64,000 nt of DNA from Sphingomonas gilva (lineage in GTDB: Bacteria; Pseudomonadota; Alphaproteobacteria; Sphingomonadales; Sphingomonadaceae). The notes under the pieces were generated by a model that was given only the letters and a program-made list of their open reading frames with translations, was not told the origin of the DNA and ran no database searches. The first letter of the stretch is position 1, and every line of letters begins with the position of its first letter. The position numbers were made by a program, and so were the translations under genes. Where the stretch lies: the NCBI RefSeq assembly GCF_003515075.1, contig NZ_QWLV01000001.1:434001-498000 (forward strand). Reading direction: 5' to 3'. Shown here in pieces: positions 32,914-42,250 of this stretch.

Positions 32914-34314
32914 ATGCCCGACCAGACGGACTTCTCCGACCGCCCCGAGCGCTCGCCCGGCGCCAAGCTGGGCTTCGCGATCCTGATCGCGATGCTGCTC
33001 GCGATCCCGCTCTTCACCGTCTATCTGCTGGTCTACGACCGGCAGTCGCAGTCGGAGACCGCGCGCTCGTCGATCGCCGAAGGCTGGGGCGGGCCGCAGC
33101 TGATCGCGGGACCCATCCTGGTTATTCCCTATCCGCAGCAGGTGACCGAGACCGTCACCGAGGGCGGCCGGCAGGTGGTCAAGACCAACACCGTCTGGCG
33201 CGAGCTGACGCTGGCGCCCGAGCTCGCCGACATTCGGTCCGACCTCAAGCCCGAGCGGCGCACGCGGTCGATCTACGAGGCGGTGGTCTATGAGGCGAAG
33301 ACGACGGGCCAAGCGCGCTTCCGCCTGCCCGCCGACCTCGCCCGCTTCGGCGTGACGGCCGAAGCGCTCGCCTATGACCGCGCCGAGCTGCGTTTCGGGT
33401 TGAAGGACGCGCGCGGGCTGTTCGGCGCACCGCCTTCGGTCACCGTCGACGGCCGGCGCCTGCAATTGCAGCCGGGCAAGGGGCCGGAGGAGACCAGCGG
33501 ATCGGGCTTCTTCACCTGGATCGACGCGTCGTCGGTCCGGACGCAGCCGATGACCGCGAGCTTCGCCTTCGATTTCCGCGGCAATGGCTGGCTCGCGCTT
33601 GCGCCGCAGGCGGGCGACACGCGCTGGACGGTCAGGTCGCCCTGGCCCAGCCCCAGTTTTACAGGGGGATTCCTGCCGGCGACGCGCTCGATCACTGACG
33701 AGGGCTTCACCGCGACCTGGCGGGTGGGCAACCTCGCGCTCGGCCGCGCGCTGGTCGAGGCGGGAGCGGCATCGTCGCCGGAGACCAAATCCTACGCGCC
33801 GCGCGACATCTCGACGCTCGGCCAGCCGGCGGGCGCGTACGAGGCGCGCGTCGACCTCGTCACCCCGGTCGATCTCTATTCGCAGGTCGATCGCAGCGTG
33901 AAATACGGCTTCCTGTTCATCGGCTTCACCTTCATGGCCTTCCTGATGTTCGATGTGATCGGCGGCGTGCGCGTCTCCGCGGTCGAATACCTGCTGGTCG
34001 GCGCCGGGCTGGTGCTGTTCTTCGTCATGCTGCTGGCCTTCGCCGAGGTGATCGGCTTCACCGCCGCCTACTGCGTCGCGGGCGCGGCGATCATCGGGCT
34101 CTTGACCGCCTATTCGGCGGCGGTGCTCAAGAGCTGGCGGCGTTCGGCCTATATCGCCGGGCTGCTGACCGCGCTCTATGCGACGCTATATGTACTCTTG
34201 AGCCTGGAGGCGTTTTCCTTGCTCATCGGCTCGCTGTTGCTGTTTGCGGCGCTGGCGTCGGTCATGTATCTGACCCGCAACCTGGACTGGGGCGGCATTC
34301 GCCGCCCCGCCTGA
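32914..34314 (+). CDS. creD: CreD-like inner membrane protein
   Basis: CreD is an inner membrane protein of unknown mechanism whose expression affects envelope integrity and, in some bacteria, beta-lactam tolerance. The 466-residue product has one N-terminal helix (AILIAMLLAIPLFTVYLLVY), a large periplasmic domain starting SSIAEGWGGPQLIAGPILVI, and a cluster of helices at the C-terminus (FLFIGFTFMAFLMFDVIGGV, VEYLLVGAGLVLFFVMLLAF and others). The GTG at 32911 and ATG at 32914 are adjacent alternatives. No creBC sensor pair lies next to it. sdhB follows 24 bp downstream. Confidence 0.93.
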   Translation: MPDQTDFSDRPERSPGAKLGFAILIAMLLAIPLFTVYLLVYDRQSQSETARSSIAEGWGGPQLIAGPILVIPYPQQVTETVTEGGRQVVKTNTVWRELTLAPELADIRSDLKPERRTRSIYEAVVYEAKTTGQARFRLPADLARFGVTAEALAYDRAELRFGLKDARGLFGAPPSVTVDGRRLQLQPGKGPEETSGSGFFTWIDASSVRTQPMTASFAFDFRGNGWLALAPQAGDTRWTVRSPWPSPSFTGGFLPATRSITDEGFTATWRVGNLALGRALVEAGAASSPETKSYAPRDISTLGQPAGAYEARVDLVTPVDLYSQVDRSVKYGFLFIGFTFMAFLMFDVIGGVRVSAVEYLLVGAGLVLFFVMLLAFAEVIGFTAAYCVAGAAIIGLLTAYSAAVLKSWRRSAYIAGLLTALYATLYVLLSLEAFSLLIGSLLLFAALASVMYLTRNLDWGGIRRPA

Positions 34315-34338
34315 CGCCTTAGAGAAACGGGATCGAAC

Positions 34339-35121
34339 ATGGCCGACTTCCTCCTGCCCAAGAACAGCACGATCAAGAAGGGGAAGGCGAACAAGGCCGC
34401 GGCGGACGCGAAGAACGTCAAGTCGTTCAAGATCTACCGCTACGATCCCGATTCGGGCGAGAACCCGCGGTACGACACCTTCGAGGTCGATCTCGACGCG
34501 TGCGGCCCGATGGTCCTCGACGCGCTGATCAAGATCAAGAACGAGATCGACCCGACGCTGACCTTCCGCCGTTCCTGCCGCGAGGGCATCTGCGGCTCCT
34601 GCTCGATGAACATGGACGGCAGGAACGGCCTCGCCTGCACCACCGCGATCGAGGACGTGAAGGGCGAGATCCGGATCACGCCGCTGCCGCATATGGACGT
34701 GATCAAGGACCTCGTCCCCGATTTCACCCATTTCTACGCCCAATATTCCTCGATCAAGCCGTGGCTGCAGACCGTCACCCCGGCGCCCTCGGGCAAGGAG
34801 CGGCTGCAGACGCCCGAGGACCGCTCGCGCCTTGACGGCCTTTACGAATGCATCCTGTGCGCCTGCTGCTCGACCAGCTGCCCGAGCTACTGGTGGAACA
34901 GCGATCGCTTCCTGGGGCCGGCGATCCTGCTCCAGGCCTTTCGCTGGCTGGCCGACAGCCGCGACGAGATGACCGGCGAGCGATTGGACGAGCTGGAGGA
35001 CCCGTTCCGCCTCTATCGCTGCCACACCATCATGAACTGCGCGAACGTCTGCCCCAAGGGGCTGAACCCGGCCAAGGCGATCGCCGAGATCAAGAAGCTG
35101 GAAATCGAGCGGGCGATTTGA
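34339..35121 (+). CDS. sdhB: Succinate dehydrogenase iron-sulfur subunit SdhB
   Basis: SdhB carries electrons from SdhA to the membrane quinone site in complex II. The 260-residue product has the [2Fe-2S] ligands in CREGICGSC (C80, C85, C88) and C100, the [4Fe-4S] cluster in [11 protein letters not shown] (from C171) and the [3Fe-4S] ligands in [16 protein letters not shown]. The basic N-terminal extension [18 protein letters not shown] is longer than in enteric SdhB. Usually sdhB follows sdhCDA; here it is preceded by creD, and no sdhC, sdhD or sdhA is in the window. Confidence 0.96.
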   Translation: MADFLLPKNSTIKKGKANKAAADAKNVKSFKIYRYDPDSGENPRYDTFEVDLDACGPMVLDALIKIKNEIDPTLTFRRSCREGICGSCSMNMDGRNGLACTTAIEDVKGEIRITPLPHMDVIKDLVPDFTHFYAQYSSIKPWLQTVTPAPSGKERLQTPEDRSRLDGLYECILCACCSTSCPSYWWNSDRFLGPAILLQAFRWLADSRDEMTGERLDELEDPFRLYRCHTIMNCANVCPKGLNPAKAIAEIKKLEIERAI

Positions 35122-35157
35122 TCCGTCGACATGGGCCTTCGCCTTCGCTCAGTCCCT

Positions 35158-35231
35158 ACTCAGGATGAGCGGAGTTTTTTAACCGCTCATCCTGAGTAGC
35201 CGCTGAGCTTGTCGAAGCGGCGTATCGAAGG
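35158..35231. repeat. REP-like palindrome family E (hairpin after sdhB)
   Basis: ACTCAGGATGAGCGG (35158-35172) and its exact reverse complement (35183-35197) are separated by 10 nt that include a run of T, followed by CCGCTGAGCTTGTCGAAGCGG (with GTATCGAAGG). This is the type of REP sequence common in sphingomonads. The hairpin could also serve as terminator for sdhB and as a boundary before the thioesterase gene at 35237. Confidence 0.85.
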
Positions 35232-35236
35232 ACGCC

Positions 35237-35692
35237 ATGACCGACCCTCCCAGCTTCCTTTACGCGGACGATCCGGACAAGCCCGGCTGGAAGAGCTGGG
35301 AGCTCAGTGATCCGACGCGGTTCAACAGCCTGCTCGGCCCGTTCAAGGTCCGGCTGGAGGCGGACGGCAGCGCGCGGGTGCGGATGGTTCCGAGGCACAT
35401 CCATTCCAACCTTCGGAACGCCGTCCATGGCGGCACGACGCTCGCCTTCATTGACATCGCCCTGTTCGCCGCTGCGCGCAGCTTCGGGCTGATCACGGCG
35501 GGCACGGCGGTGACGCTCGACCTCTCGACCCAGTTCATCGGCGCGGGCCGGATCGACGAGCCGCTGGACGCGGTGGTCGAGCTGCTGCGCGAGACCGGAC
35601 GGCTGCTGTTCCTGCGCGGGCTGATCGTCCAGGGCGATGACAGGATCGCCAGCTTTTCCGCGACGATCCGCAAGCCTACGCCCCGCAAGTGA
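35237..35692 (+). CDS. PaaI-type hotdog thioesterase
   Basis: The 151-residue protein has a hotdog fold signature with NAVHGGTTLAFIDIALFAAA, where the Asp is catalytic in this family, and VTLDLSTQFIGAGRIDEPLD following. Members hydrolyse acyl-CoA thioesters, often phenylacetyl-CoA or medium-chain acyl-CoA. The substrate is not known here. Its stop overlaps the GTG of zapE (GTGA), so the two are translated together. Confidence 0.9.
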   Translation: MTDPPSFLYADDPDKPGWKSWELSDPTRFNSLLGPFKVRLEADGSARVRMVPRHIHSNLRNAVHGGTTLAFIDIALFAAARSFGLITAGTAVTLDLSTQFIGAGRIDEPLDAVVELLRETGRLLFLRGLIVQGDDRIASFSATIRKPTPRK

Positions 35693-36798
35693 CTTCCACG
35701 CTCGATCGCTACAACTCGCTCGTCGCGCATGGCGAGCTTCGCCCCGACGCCGAGCAGGCGGCGGCTGCCAAGGCGCTTGCCGGATTGCAGGCGGCGCTCG
35801 AAGCGAGCCCGCCACGGGGCAGCATCCTGTGGCGTGCGCTCGGCAAGCGGCCGGAAAGCCCGCGCGGCATCTATCTGTGGGGCGGGGTCGGGCGCGGCAA
35901 ATCGATGCTGATGGACCTGTTCTACGGCTGCCTGCGCATCGGGCGGAAGCGCCGCGTCCATTTCCACGAGTTCATGCTCGACGTGCACGCGGCGCTGGCC
36001 GAGGAGCGCCGGAAGGAGGAGGGCGATCCGATCGCGCCGGTGGCCAGGGCGATCGCCGAGGATGTCCGCTGCCTCGCCTTCGACGAGATGGTGGTCAACA
36101 ACTCGGCCGACGCGATGATCCTCTCGCGCCTGTTCAAGGCGCTGTGGGACCAGGGGCTGACGATCGTCGCCACCTCCAACCGCGCGCCCGACGATCTCTA
36201 CAAGGACGGGCTCAACCGCGAGCATTTCCTGCCCTTCATCGCGGCGCTGAAGGAGCGGTGCGCGGTGCTGCCGTTGAACGGGCCGGTCGACTACCGGCTG
36301 GATCGCCTGGGCAGCATGGAGACCTGGCTGGTGCCCAACGGGCCGGAGGCGACCGCGGCGCTTTCCGCCGCCTTCTTTCGCCTGACGGACTATCCGCCCG
36401 AGGACCGCGCGCACGTGCCGAGCGAGGACATCCCCGTGCAGGGCGGGCGGACGCTGCATGTGCCCAAGAGCCTAAAGGGCGTCGCGGTGTTCAGCTTCAA
36501 GCGGCTGTGCGGAGAGGCGCGGGGCGCGGCGGACTATCTCGCGATCGCGCGGCGTTATCACACTGTCATCCTGGTCGGCATCCCCCGGCTGGGGCCGGAG
36601 AACCGCAACGAGGCGGCGCGCTTCGTCACGCTGATCGACGCGCTCTATGAGCACAAGGTCAAGCTGCTCGCCGCCGCCGACGCCGAGCCGGGCGCGCTCT
36701 ACGCGGCGGGGGACGGCCGCTTCGAATTCGACCGCACCGTCAGCCGGCTGATGGAGATGCGCTCCGACGCCTATCTGGCCGAGGGGCATGGCGGCTAG
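35689..36798 (+). CDS. zapE: ZapE/AFG1-type ATPase
   Basis: This AAA+-like ATPase of the AFG1/ZapE family (369 residues) is linked to cell division and, in mitochondrial homologues, to membrane protein quality control. Walker A is GGVGRGKSM (about 65-73), preceded by SPRGIYLWG; HFHEFMLDVHAAL and Walker B CLAFDEMVV follow; ATSNRAPDDLYKDGLNREHF is the sensor region. The GTG at 35689 overlaps the previous stop by 4 nt. The family is usually 360-380 residues, in agreement. Confidence 0.92.
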   Translation: MTSTLDRYNSLVAHGELRPDAEQAAAAKALAGLQAALEASPPRGSILWRALGKRPESPRGIYLWGGVGRGKSMLMDLFYGCLRIGRKRRVHFHEFMLDVHAALAEERRKEEGDPIAPVARAIAEDVRCLAFDEMVVNNSADAMILSRLFKALWDQGLTIVATSNRAPDDLYKDGLNREHFLPFIAALKERCAVLPLNGPVDYRLDRLGSMETWLVPNGPEATAALSAAFFRLTDYPPEDRAHVPSEDIPVQGGRTLHVPKSLKGVAVFSFKRLCGEARGAADYLAIARRYHTVILVGIPRLGPENRNEAARFVTLIDALYEHKVKLLAAADAEPGALYAAGDGRFEFDRTVSRLMEMRSDAYLAEGHGG

Positions 36799-36800
36799 GT

Positions 36801-37116
36801 CGGATCGACGTTCGGAAAGCTGGTTCACGCGGGAGGCGCGGAGGCGAAGAAGAAGTAGGAAGATTGGTTCACGCGAAGGCGCGGAGGCGCGAAGAAGAAG
36901 GGGGATTGGTTCGCGCAGAGACGCGGAGGCGCAGAGAGGTGGTTCTGCCGCGTCAGCGGCTCTCATCTTTTCGCAGGGTTCCGCTTGCCGCAACGTAGCG
37001 AAGTGACATGCGCTTCGCGCAGGGTTCGGCATCTCTGCGTCTCCGCGTCTCTGCGCGAACCCCCCTTCTTCCTTCTTCGCGCCTCCGCGCCTTCGCGTGA
37101 ACCAATCTTTTCAAAC
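36801..37116. repeat. Large inverted repeat family C, copy 2
   Basis: This 316-bp segment fills most of the gap after zapE. It shares the ends and internal blocks of copy 1: CGGATCGACGTTCGGAAAGC with GGTTCACGCG on the left, then GATTGGTTCACGCGAAGGCG, the core GCGCTTCGCGCAGGG...GGCATCTCTGCGTC, and CGCCTTCGCGTGAACCAATC on the right. It carries a purine-rich AAGAAGAAG run opposite a CTTCTTC run. No coding signal was found. Confidence 0.86.
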
Positions 37117-37144
37117 GGACCCCGGAACGAGTCCGGGGTGACGA
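37117..37144. repeat. Repeat family A, half copy
   Basis: The sequence GGACCCCGGAACGAGTCCGG followed by GGTGACG matches the right half of the family A units at 21714-21807 and 48681-48773. It directly abuts the end of a family C element. The rest of the gap up to 37250 holds no recognisable feature except the Shine-Dalgarno of the next gene. Confidence 0.75.
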
Positions 37145-37250
37145 GTGCCCAATGTGAATCCACCCGCCAACTACGCCGCGGCGGAATTGGACGGGCCAAT
37201 CTCCTCCCGTTAGCTAGGCCTGTCGGATTTTACCAAGAGGGGGTGGCGAC

Positions 37251-39122
37251 ATGCTGCGAAAGCTGTTGGGGCGGATCGGGTTGGTGCTGGCGGGCCTTGC
37301 GATGGCGGCGCCGGCATCCGCCCAGGCGGAGGGCGCGGCGCCGGCGCCTGTCCTCGTCTCGGCCGATCTGCGCGAGCATCTGAGCCTCGACGGCGCGTGG
37401 CACTGGTCGGTGGACCCGTTCCGCGACGGCGTCGCCGGCTTTCATGGCGGGCCGCCGGGGGCGAGCACCAATCGCTGGGCCGACACCATCGCCGCCGATG
37501 TCGAGGCGCGCGATCCGCGGGCGCTGTTCGAATTCGACATGCAGCGATCGCCGATCACCCATCTGCCCGGCTCCTGGATCGGGCACGCGCCCGAGATGCG
37601 GCATTATCAAGGCCTCGTCTGGTATCAGCGGACCTTCGACCTGCCGGCCGTGCCCAGGGGCAGGCGCGTGTTCCTGCGCTTCGGCGCGGCGGATTACGCG
37701 GCGGCGGTCTATCTCAACGGCAAGGAGGTCGGCCGGCACGCGGGCGGGTTCACGCCGTTCGCCTTCGATGTAACCGCGACGCTCAGGCCCGGCGGCAACC
37801 AGATCACCGTCGGCGTCGATTCCGCACGCACCGCGGAGAGCGTGCCGCCGCCCGTCACCGACTGGGAGACCTATGGCGGCATCACCCGGCCGGTGACGTT
37901 GGTGACGGTGCCCGAGACCTATGTCGACGACGCCTGGATACGGCTGACCCGCGACGGGCGGATCGCCGCGTCGGTGCGGCTCGATGGCCCCGGGGCGGCG
38001 GACATGCCCGTCCGCGTCCGCATCGCCGAGCTGGGGCTGACGATCACGGGGCGGACGGATGCGAGCGGCGCGTGGGAGGGCGGCGCCGCCGCGCCGCCCG
38101 CGCTCGAACGCTGGTCGCCCGAGCGGCCCAAGCTCTACGATGTCCGCGTCGAGGCGGGCAAGGATGTGCTGCCCGACCACATCGGATTCCGCACCGTCGA
38201 GGTGCGCGGGCAGGACATAGTGCTCAATGGCGAACCGGTCTTCCTGCGCGGCATCTCGCTGCACGAGGAGGAGCTGGGCGCCGATCCCGTCCGCGCGATG
38301 ACGCCCGCGGCGGCGCGGGCGCTGCTCACCGAGATCAAGCAGGGGCTGAACGGCAATTTCGTCCGCCTCGCCCATTATCCCCACAACGAGGTGATGACGC
38401 GCATGGCCGACGAGCTGGGCCTCATCGTGTGGAGCGAGGTGCCGGTCTATTGGCAGGTCGACTGGGAGAGCGCGGAGACGCTCGCCGGCGCGCGCGCGAT
38501 GCTGCGCGAGAATATATTGCGCGACCGCAACCGCGCGTCGATCATGCTGTGGAGCGTCGCCAACGAGACGCCGGTGGGCGAGGCGCGCAACCGCTTCCTG
38601 CGCACGCTGATCGGCGATGTCCGCGCGTTGGACGGCAGCCGGCTGGTCACCGCGGCGCTGCTCAGCCGGCGCGACGGCAGGATCAACACCATCGACGATC
38701 CGCTCGCCGGCGATCTCGATGTGATGGCGGTCAACACCTATAATGGCTGGTATTCGGGCGACCCGCTCGCCAGCCTGCCCGGGCTCGAATGGCGGACGGA
38801 GTTACGCAAGCCGCTGATCTTCTCCGAATTCGGCGCGGGCGCGCTTGCCGGCTATCACGACGCCGCGGCCAATCCGCACAAGTTCAGCGAGGAATATCAG
38901 GCCGAATATTACCGGCGCACGCTGGAGATGGCGGCGAAGGTGCCGTCGCTGCGCGGCCTCTCTCCCTGGCTGCTCAAGGACTTCCGCTCGCCGCGGCGGC
39001 AGCACCCGGTCTATCAGCAAGGCTGGAACCGCAAGGGGCTGATCTCCCCGACCGGCGCGCGCAAACAGGCGTTCGGCGTGCTCGCGGAGCATTACCGCGA
39101 GCTGGCCGAGCGGGGGCGCTGA
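37251..39122 (+). CDS. Glycoside hydrolase family 2 protein (beta-glucuronidase/galactosidase-like)
   Basis: The 623-residue protein has a Sec signal ending near ASAQAEG, so it is periplasmic or exported. Domains in order: a sugar-binding jelly roll ([54 protein letters not shown]), an immunoglobulin-like middle, and a TIM barrel from about residue 320 ([19 protein letters not shown]). The acid/base Glu is in SVANETP (about E439) and the nucleophile in IFSEFGAGA (about E526). Substrate specificity (glucuronide, galactoside or mannoside) cannot be read from these motifs. It is solitary, with no transporter beside it. Confidence 0.93.
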   Translation: MLRKLLGRIGLVLAGLAMAAPASAQAEGAAPAPVLVSADLREHLSLDGAWHWSVDPFRDGVAGFHGGPPGASTNRWADTIAADVEARDPRALFEFDMQRSPITHLPGSWIGHAPEMRHYQGLVWYQRTFDLPAVPRGRRVFLRFGAADYAAAVYLNGKEVGRHAGGFTPFAFDVTATLRPGGNQITVGVDSARTAESVPPPVTDWETYGGITRPVTLVTVPETYVDDAWIRLTRDGRIAASVRLDGPGAADMPVRVRIAELGLTITGRTDASGAWEGGAAAPPALERWSPERPKLYDVRVEAGKDVLPDHIGFRTVEVRGQDIVLNGEPVFLRGISLHEEELGADPVRAMTPAAARALLTEIKQGLNGNFVRLAHYPHNEVMTRMADELGLIVWSEVPVYWQVDWESAETLAGARAMLRENILRDRNRASIMLWSVANETPVGEARNRFLRTLIGDVRALDGSRLVTAALLSRRDGRINTIDDPLAGDLDVMAVNTYNGWYSGDPLASLPGLEWRTELRKPLIFSEFGAGALAGYHDAAANPHKFSEEYQAEYYRRTLEMAAKVPSLRGLSPWLLKDFRSPRRQHPVYQQGWNRKGLISPTGARKQAFGVLAEHYRELAERGR

Positions 39123-39181
39123 CGGGCGCGTCCCAGCCGCGTCACTCGACATGCGTCCGGGCTCGGCCTAATCCGCGCGCC

Positions 39182-39760
39182 ATGGCCGATGATCCGTTTT
39201 CGTTGTTCGACGCTTGGTTCACAGAGGCGCAGGCCGGGGAGCCCAACGACGCCAACGCGATGGCGCTGGCGACGGTGGGCGCGGACGGGCGGCCCTCGGT
39301 CAGGATGGTGCTCTTGAAGGGGCATGGGCCCGACGGCTTCGTGTTCTACACCAACCGCGAGAGCCGCAAGGCGGGCGAGCTTGCCGCGACCGGCGGGGCG
39401 GCGCTGCTGTTCCACTGGAAGTCGCTGAGGCGGCAGGTTCGGATCGAGGGGAAGGTGTCGCCGGTGAGCGATGCCGAGGCGGACGCCTATTTCGCCACGC
39501 GCGGGCGCGATTCGCAGCTCGGCGCCTGGGCGTCCGACCAGTCGCGCCCGCTCGATGCGCGCGCGACCTTCGAGGCGCGCTTCGCCGAGATGGCGGCGCG
39601 CTTCGACGGCGGCGACGTGCCGCGCCCGCCGCATTGGGGCGGCTATCGCCTCACGCCCGATGCAATCGAGTTCTGGCAGGATCGCGCGCACCGGCTGCAC
39701 GAGCGGCGGCTGTTCGTGCGGACCGACGGCGGCTGGTCCGAAGGGCTGCTCTACCCGTGA
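39182..39760 (+). CDS. pdxH: Pyridoxamine/pyridoxine 5'-phosphate oxidase PdxH
   Basis: PdxH oxidises pyridoxine- or pyridoxamine-5'-phosphate to pyridoxal-5'-phosphate with FMN and oxygen. The 192-residue product has the family motifs [71 protein letters not shown] and the C-terminal [17 protein letters not shown]. It is shorter than the E. coli protein at the N-terminus. Its stop overlaps the GTG of the CDF transporter gene by 4 nt, so they form one operon. Confidence 0.95.
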   Translation: MADDPFSLFDAWFTEAQAGEPNDANAMALATVGADGRPSVRMVLLKGHGPDGFVFYTNRESRKAGELAATGGAALLFHWKSLRRQVRIEGKVSPVSDAEADAYFATRGRDSQLGAWASDQSRPLDARATFEARFAEMAARFDGGDVPRPPHWGGYRLTPDAIEFWQDRAHRLHERRLFVRTDGGWSEGLLYP

Positions 39761-40689
39761 GCGCGAATCTCGCGGCGCGCGCGGCGATCGCCAGCGTGGC
39801 GGTGGCGATCTTCCTGCTCGCGCTCAAGGGCTATGGCGCGGTCGCCACCGGATCGGTCGCGATGCTCGGCTCGCTCGCCGACACCGCGCTCGACCTGCTG
39901 GCGAGCCTGGTGACGCTCGCGGGGGTGCGCATCGCGGCCGCGCCCGCCGACCATGATCACCGCTTCGGCCACGGCAAGGCGGAGGCGCTCGCCGCGCTGG
40001 CGCAGGTCGCGCTGATCGCGGTCTCGGCCAGCGCGATCCTGGTGCGCGCGGTTGAGCGTCTGTTCTCCGGCGAGACGGCGGCGCAGGCGGAATACGGCAT
40101 CGGCGTGTCGCTGGTCGCGATCGTCGTCACGCTCGGCCTGCTCGCCTATCAGCGGCACGTGATCGCGCGGACCGGATCGGTCGCGATCCGGGCGGACCAT
40201 GTCCACTACCAGTCGGACCTGCTGCTCAACGGCGCGGTGATCGCGGCGCTGGTGATCGACCAGTATCTCGGGCTGGCGGGCGCCGATCCGGTGTTCGGCA
40301 TCGGCATCGCGCTGTGGCTGTTCTGGGGGGCGTGGCGCGCCTCGGCCGATGCGATCGACCAGCTGATGGACAAGGAATGGCCCGAGGAGAAGCGCCGCCG
40401 CTTCGTCGAATGCGCCGCGCGCATCCCCGAGCTCAAATCGCTGCACGACCTGCGCACCAGGTCGAGCGGCGCGCGCGAGTTCGTCCAGTTCCACATCGCG
40501 ATGGACGCCAACCTGACCGTCGCCCAGAGCCACGACATCGTCGAGGCGCTGGAGAAGCGGCTGGAGGCCGAGTTTCCCGGCGTGGAGGTGCTGATCCATG
40601 TCGATCCCGAAGGCCAGATCGACCAGCCCGACAACCCGCTCGCCGAGGCCGACGAATTGACCGCGCTCAGAAAAAGGGACCGTGCGTGA
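39757..40689 (+). CDS. Cation diffusion facilitator (FieF-type) transporter
   Basis: The 310-residue protein has six membrane helices with the CDF metal site residues in [12 protein letters not shown] (TM2) and [18 protein letters not shown], and the TM5 motif [22 protein letters not shown]-terminal cytoplasmic metallochaperone-like domain follows ([19 protein letters not shown]). Such transporters export Fe(II), Zn(II) or related ions in exchange for protons. The GTG at 39757 overlaps pdxH by 4 nt and the stop overlaps the PhzF gene, giving a coupled three-gene unit. Confidence 0.93.
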   Translation: MSANLAARAAIASVAVAIFLLALKGYGAVATGSVAMLGSLADTALDLLASLVTLAGVRIAAAPADHDHRFGHGKAEALAALAQVALIAVSASAILVRAVERLFSGETAAQAEYGIGVSLVAIVVTLGLLAYQRHVIARTGSVAIRADHVHYQSDLLLNGAVIAALVIDQYLGLAGADPVFGIGIALWLFWGAWRASADAIDQLMDKEWPEEKRRRFVECAARIPELKSLHDLRTRSSGAREFVQFHIAMDANLTVAQSHDIVEALEKRLEAEFPGVEVLIHVDPEGQIDQPDNPLAEADELTALRKRDRA

Positions 40690-41507
40690 CGACGCTGACC
40701 ATCCACCAGATCGACGCCTTCGCCGATCGCCCCTTCGCCGGCAACCCGGCCGCGGTGATGCCGCTCGACGCGTGGCCGGCGGACGATGTGCTGCAGGCGA
40801 TCGCCGCCGAGAACAACCTCTCCGAGACCGCCTTCATCCTGCCCGATGCGTCGGGCGAGGCGGATTACGAGCTGCGCTGGTTCACCCCCGCCGCGGAAGT
40901 GGTGCTGTGCGGCCACGCGACGCTCGCCAGCGGTCATTTCGTGCTGGGGCAGGATGCCGGCCGCGACCGCGTGACCTTCCGCACGCGCAAGGCCGGGATG
41001 CTGGCGGTGGAACGCGCCGGCGAGGGCTATGCGTTGGCGCTGCCCGCCTGGGGGCCGTCGCCCAAGCCGCTGCCCGCGATCGTCGCCGCGCTGGGGCTGG
41101 ACGGCGCGGTCGAGACGCTATGGCACGAGCATCGCTACGGCCTGGTCGTGGTCGAGCACGCCGACATCGTCCGCGCGCTCGACCCCGATTTCCGCAAGCT
41201 CGCCGCCGAGGGAGACGTCCTCACCATCGTTACCGCGCCGGGCGACCCCGGATCGGGGTCCGGGGCAGGGGACACGGACATCATCAGCCGCGTCTTCGCC
41301 CCCGGCGCGGGCATCGACGAGGATCCCGTGACCGGATCGGCGCACGCGGTGATGGTGCCCTATTGGGCGAAGCGCCTGGGCCGGAACGCGTTCACCGCCT
41401 ACCAGGCCTCGGCGCGAGGCGGTCGGCTCAGCTGCCGCCTGGACGGCGAGCGCGTCGTGCTCGGCGGCGGCTGCGTGACAGTGATGGAAGGCGTGTTCCG
41501 GCTTTAG
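40686..41507 (+). CDS. PhzF family isomerase/epimerase
   Basis: The 273-residue product shows the PhzF fold: IHQIDAFADRPFAGNPAAVM at the N-terminus, the catalytic Glu in AENNLSETAFIL, then LRWFTPAAEVVLCGHATLAS, and the C-terminal DEDPVTGSAHAVMVPYW. Phenazine synthesis is not implied: most PhzF relatives are of unknown substrate. The GTG at 40686 overlaps the CDF stop by 4 nt. Placement after pdxH and the transporter may be incidental. Confidence 0.92.
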   Translation: MTTLTIHQIDAFADRPFAGNPAAVMPLDAWPADDVLQAIAAENNLSETAFILPDASGEADYELRWFTPAAEVVLCGHATLASGHFVLGQDAGRDRVTFRTRKAGMLAVERAGEGYALALPAWGPSPKPLPAIVAALGLDGAVETLWHEHRYGLVVVEHADIVRALDPDFRKLAAEGDVLTIVTAPGDPGSGSGAGDTDIISRVFAPGAGIDEDPVTGSAHAVMVPYWAKRLGRNAFTAYQASARGGRLSCRLDGERVVLGGGCVTVMEGVFRL

Positions 41508-41509
41508 GA

Positions 41510-41833
41510 CTAGGCGGCTTCCCGCGTTAAGACCTTCAATTCCCCGGATCCTTCGTGCCGGGGCCCGATCATGATCGTAATGTCGTGTCCCAGGCTGCGC
41601 AGGCATTCCTCGAGCTTGGTCTTGCTAACATCGTCGAGTTGGCCTCGCACGATCTGAGAGATGCGCGGCTGCGGCAGGCCGGTGCGGCTTTGCACCTGCC
41701 GCTGCGTCAGGCCGAGCTCCTCGATGGTCTTGCGAATGCGTATCGCCAGTTTCGCCTTGGCGGTGAATTCGGCATCCAGCCCCAGATCATCGAGAACGCT
41801 GGTTCCTGCCGGGGTGATATGGTCCGTGGTCAT
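41510..41833 (-). CDS. XRE family antitoxin (HigA-like)
   Basis: The 107-residue protein has a helix-turn-helix of XRE type (LGLTQRQVQSRTGLPQPRIS, QIVRGQLDDVSKTKLEECL) and a polar tail. It follows the toxin gene by one base, in the order toxin-antitoxin characteristic of HigBA modules. It would neutralise the toxin and repress the promoter at 42222-42250. It is convergent with the PhzF gene, whose stop is 2 bp away. Confidence 0.88.
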   Translation of the reverse strand: MTTDHITPAGTSVLDDLGLDAEFTAKAKLAIRIRKTIEELGLTQRQVQSRTGLPQPRISQIVRGQLDDVSKTKLEECLRSLGHDITIMIGPRHEGSGELKVLTREAA

Positions 41834-41834
41834 T

Positions 41835-42200
41835 TCACTCGCCCTTCTGCTTGCGACGTGCCGCGATCCTCGCCTTCGCCTCGGTCAGGCGCGCGGCAAT
41901 GGTTTCCGTGTCTGCCTTGGGAACGGCTTTTCCGCTGGTCGATTTCTTCTTGAAGCAATGCAGCACGAAGATCGTGTCCTCATGCCTCAGGAGATGCACG
42001 ACGCGGTATGTGTCTCCCTTGTGGTTCTCCCTCAACTCCCAAACGCCGTTCTCGACATGAGATAAATGGATGGCGCCTTCGGGAATCAGCCCGTTCTGGA
42101 CCAAACCAAGCTCAAACCCGAACTGCTTCACGACGGGCTGTGGCATGCCAAGCAAATCCGATCGCGAACTGCCAAGCCATTCCACCGACTTTCGATCCAT
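41835..42200 (-). CDS. HigB/Gp49-like toxin
   Basis: The 121-residue product belongs to the phage Gp49/HigB toxin family of RelE-type endoribonucleases: SVEWLGSSRSDLLGMPQPVV, QFGFELGLVQNGLIPEGAIH, then GVWELRENHKGDTYRVVHLL and IFVLHCFKKKSTSGKAVPKA with a helical C-terminus. Members cleave mRNA at the ribosome. The ATG at 42200 is preferred: the in-frame TTG at 42239 lies within the likely promoter. GGACGAGA precedes the ATG. Confidence 0.87.
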   Translation of the reverse strand: MDRKSVEWLGSSRSDLLGMPQPVVKQFGFELGLVQNGLIPEGAIHLSHVENGVWELRENHKGDTYRVVHLLRHEDTIFVLHCFKKKSTSGKAVPKADTETIAARLTEAKARIAARRKQKGE

Positions 42201-42221
42201 GTCTCGTCCGTTGATATCAGT

Positions 42222-42250
42222 ATTGTAATCAAACGTCAAGTGCGTTTCAA
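42222..42250 (-). promoter_or_regulatory. Promoter of the toxin-antitoxin operon
   Basis: On the minus strand TTGAAA (42250-42245), a 17-nt spacer and TACAAT (42227-42222) give a near-consensus sigma-70 promoter, with transcription expected about 15 nt before the toxin start. TTGAT and ATCAA arms flanking the -10 region (42233-42211) could be the antitoxin operator. The -35 box overlaps the stop of the M48 protease gene. Confidence 0.5.

Noticed and set aside
42211..42239. Second promoter for the toxin gene (TTGACG-N17-TATCAA)
   Set aside because: It would leave a leader of only about 4 nt; the overlapping TTGAAA-N17-TACAAT is closer to consensus and gives a usable leader.
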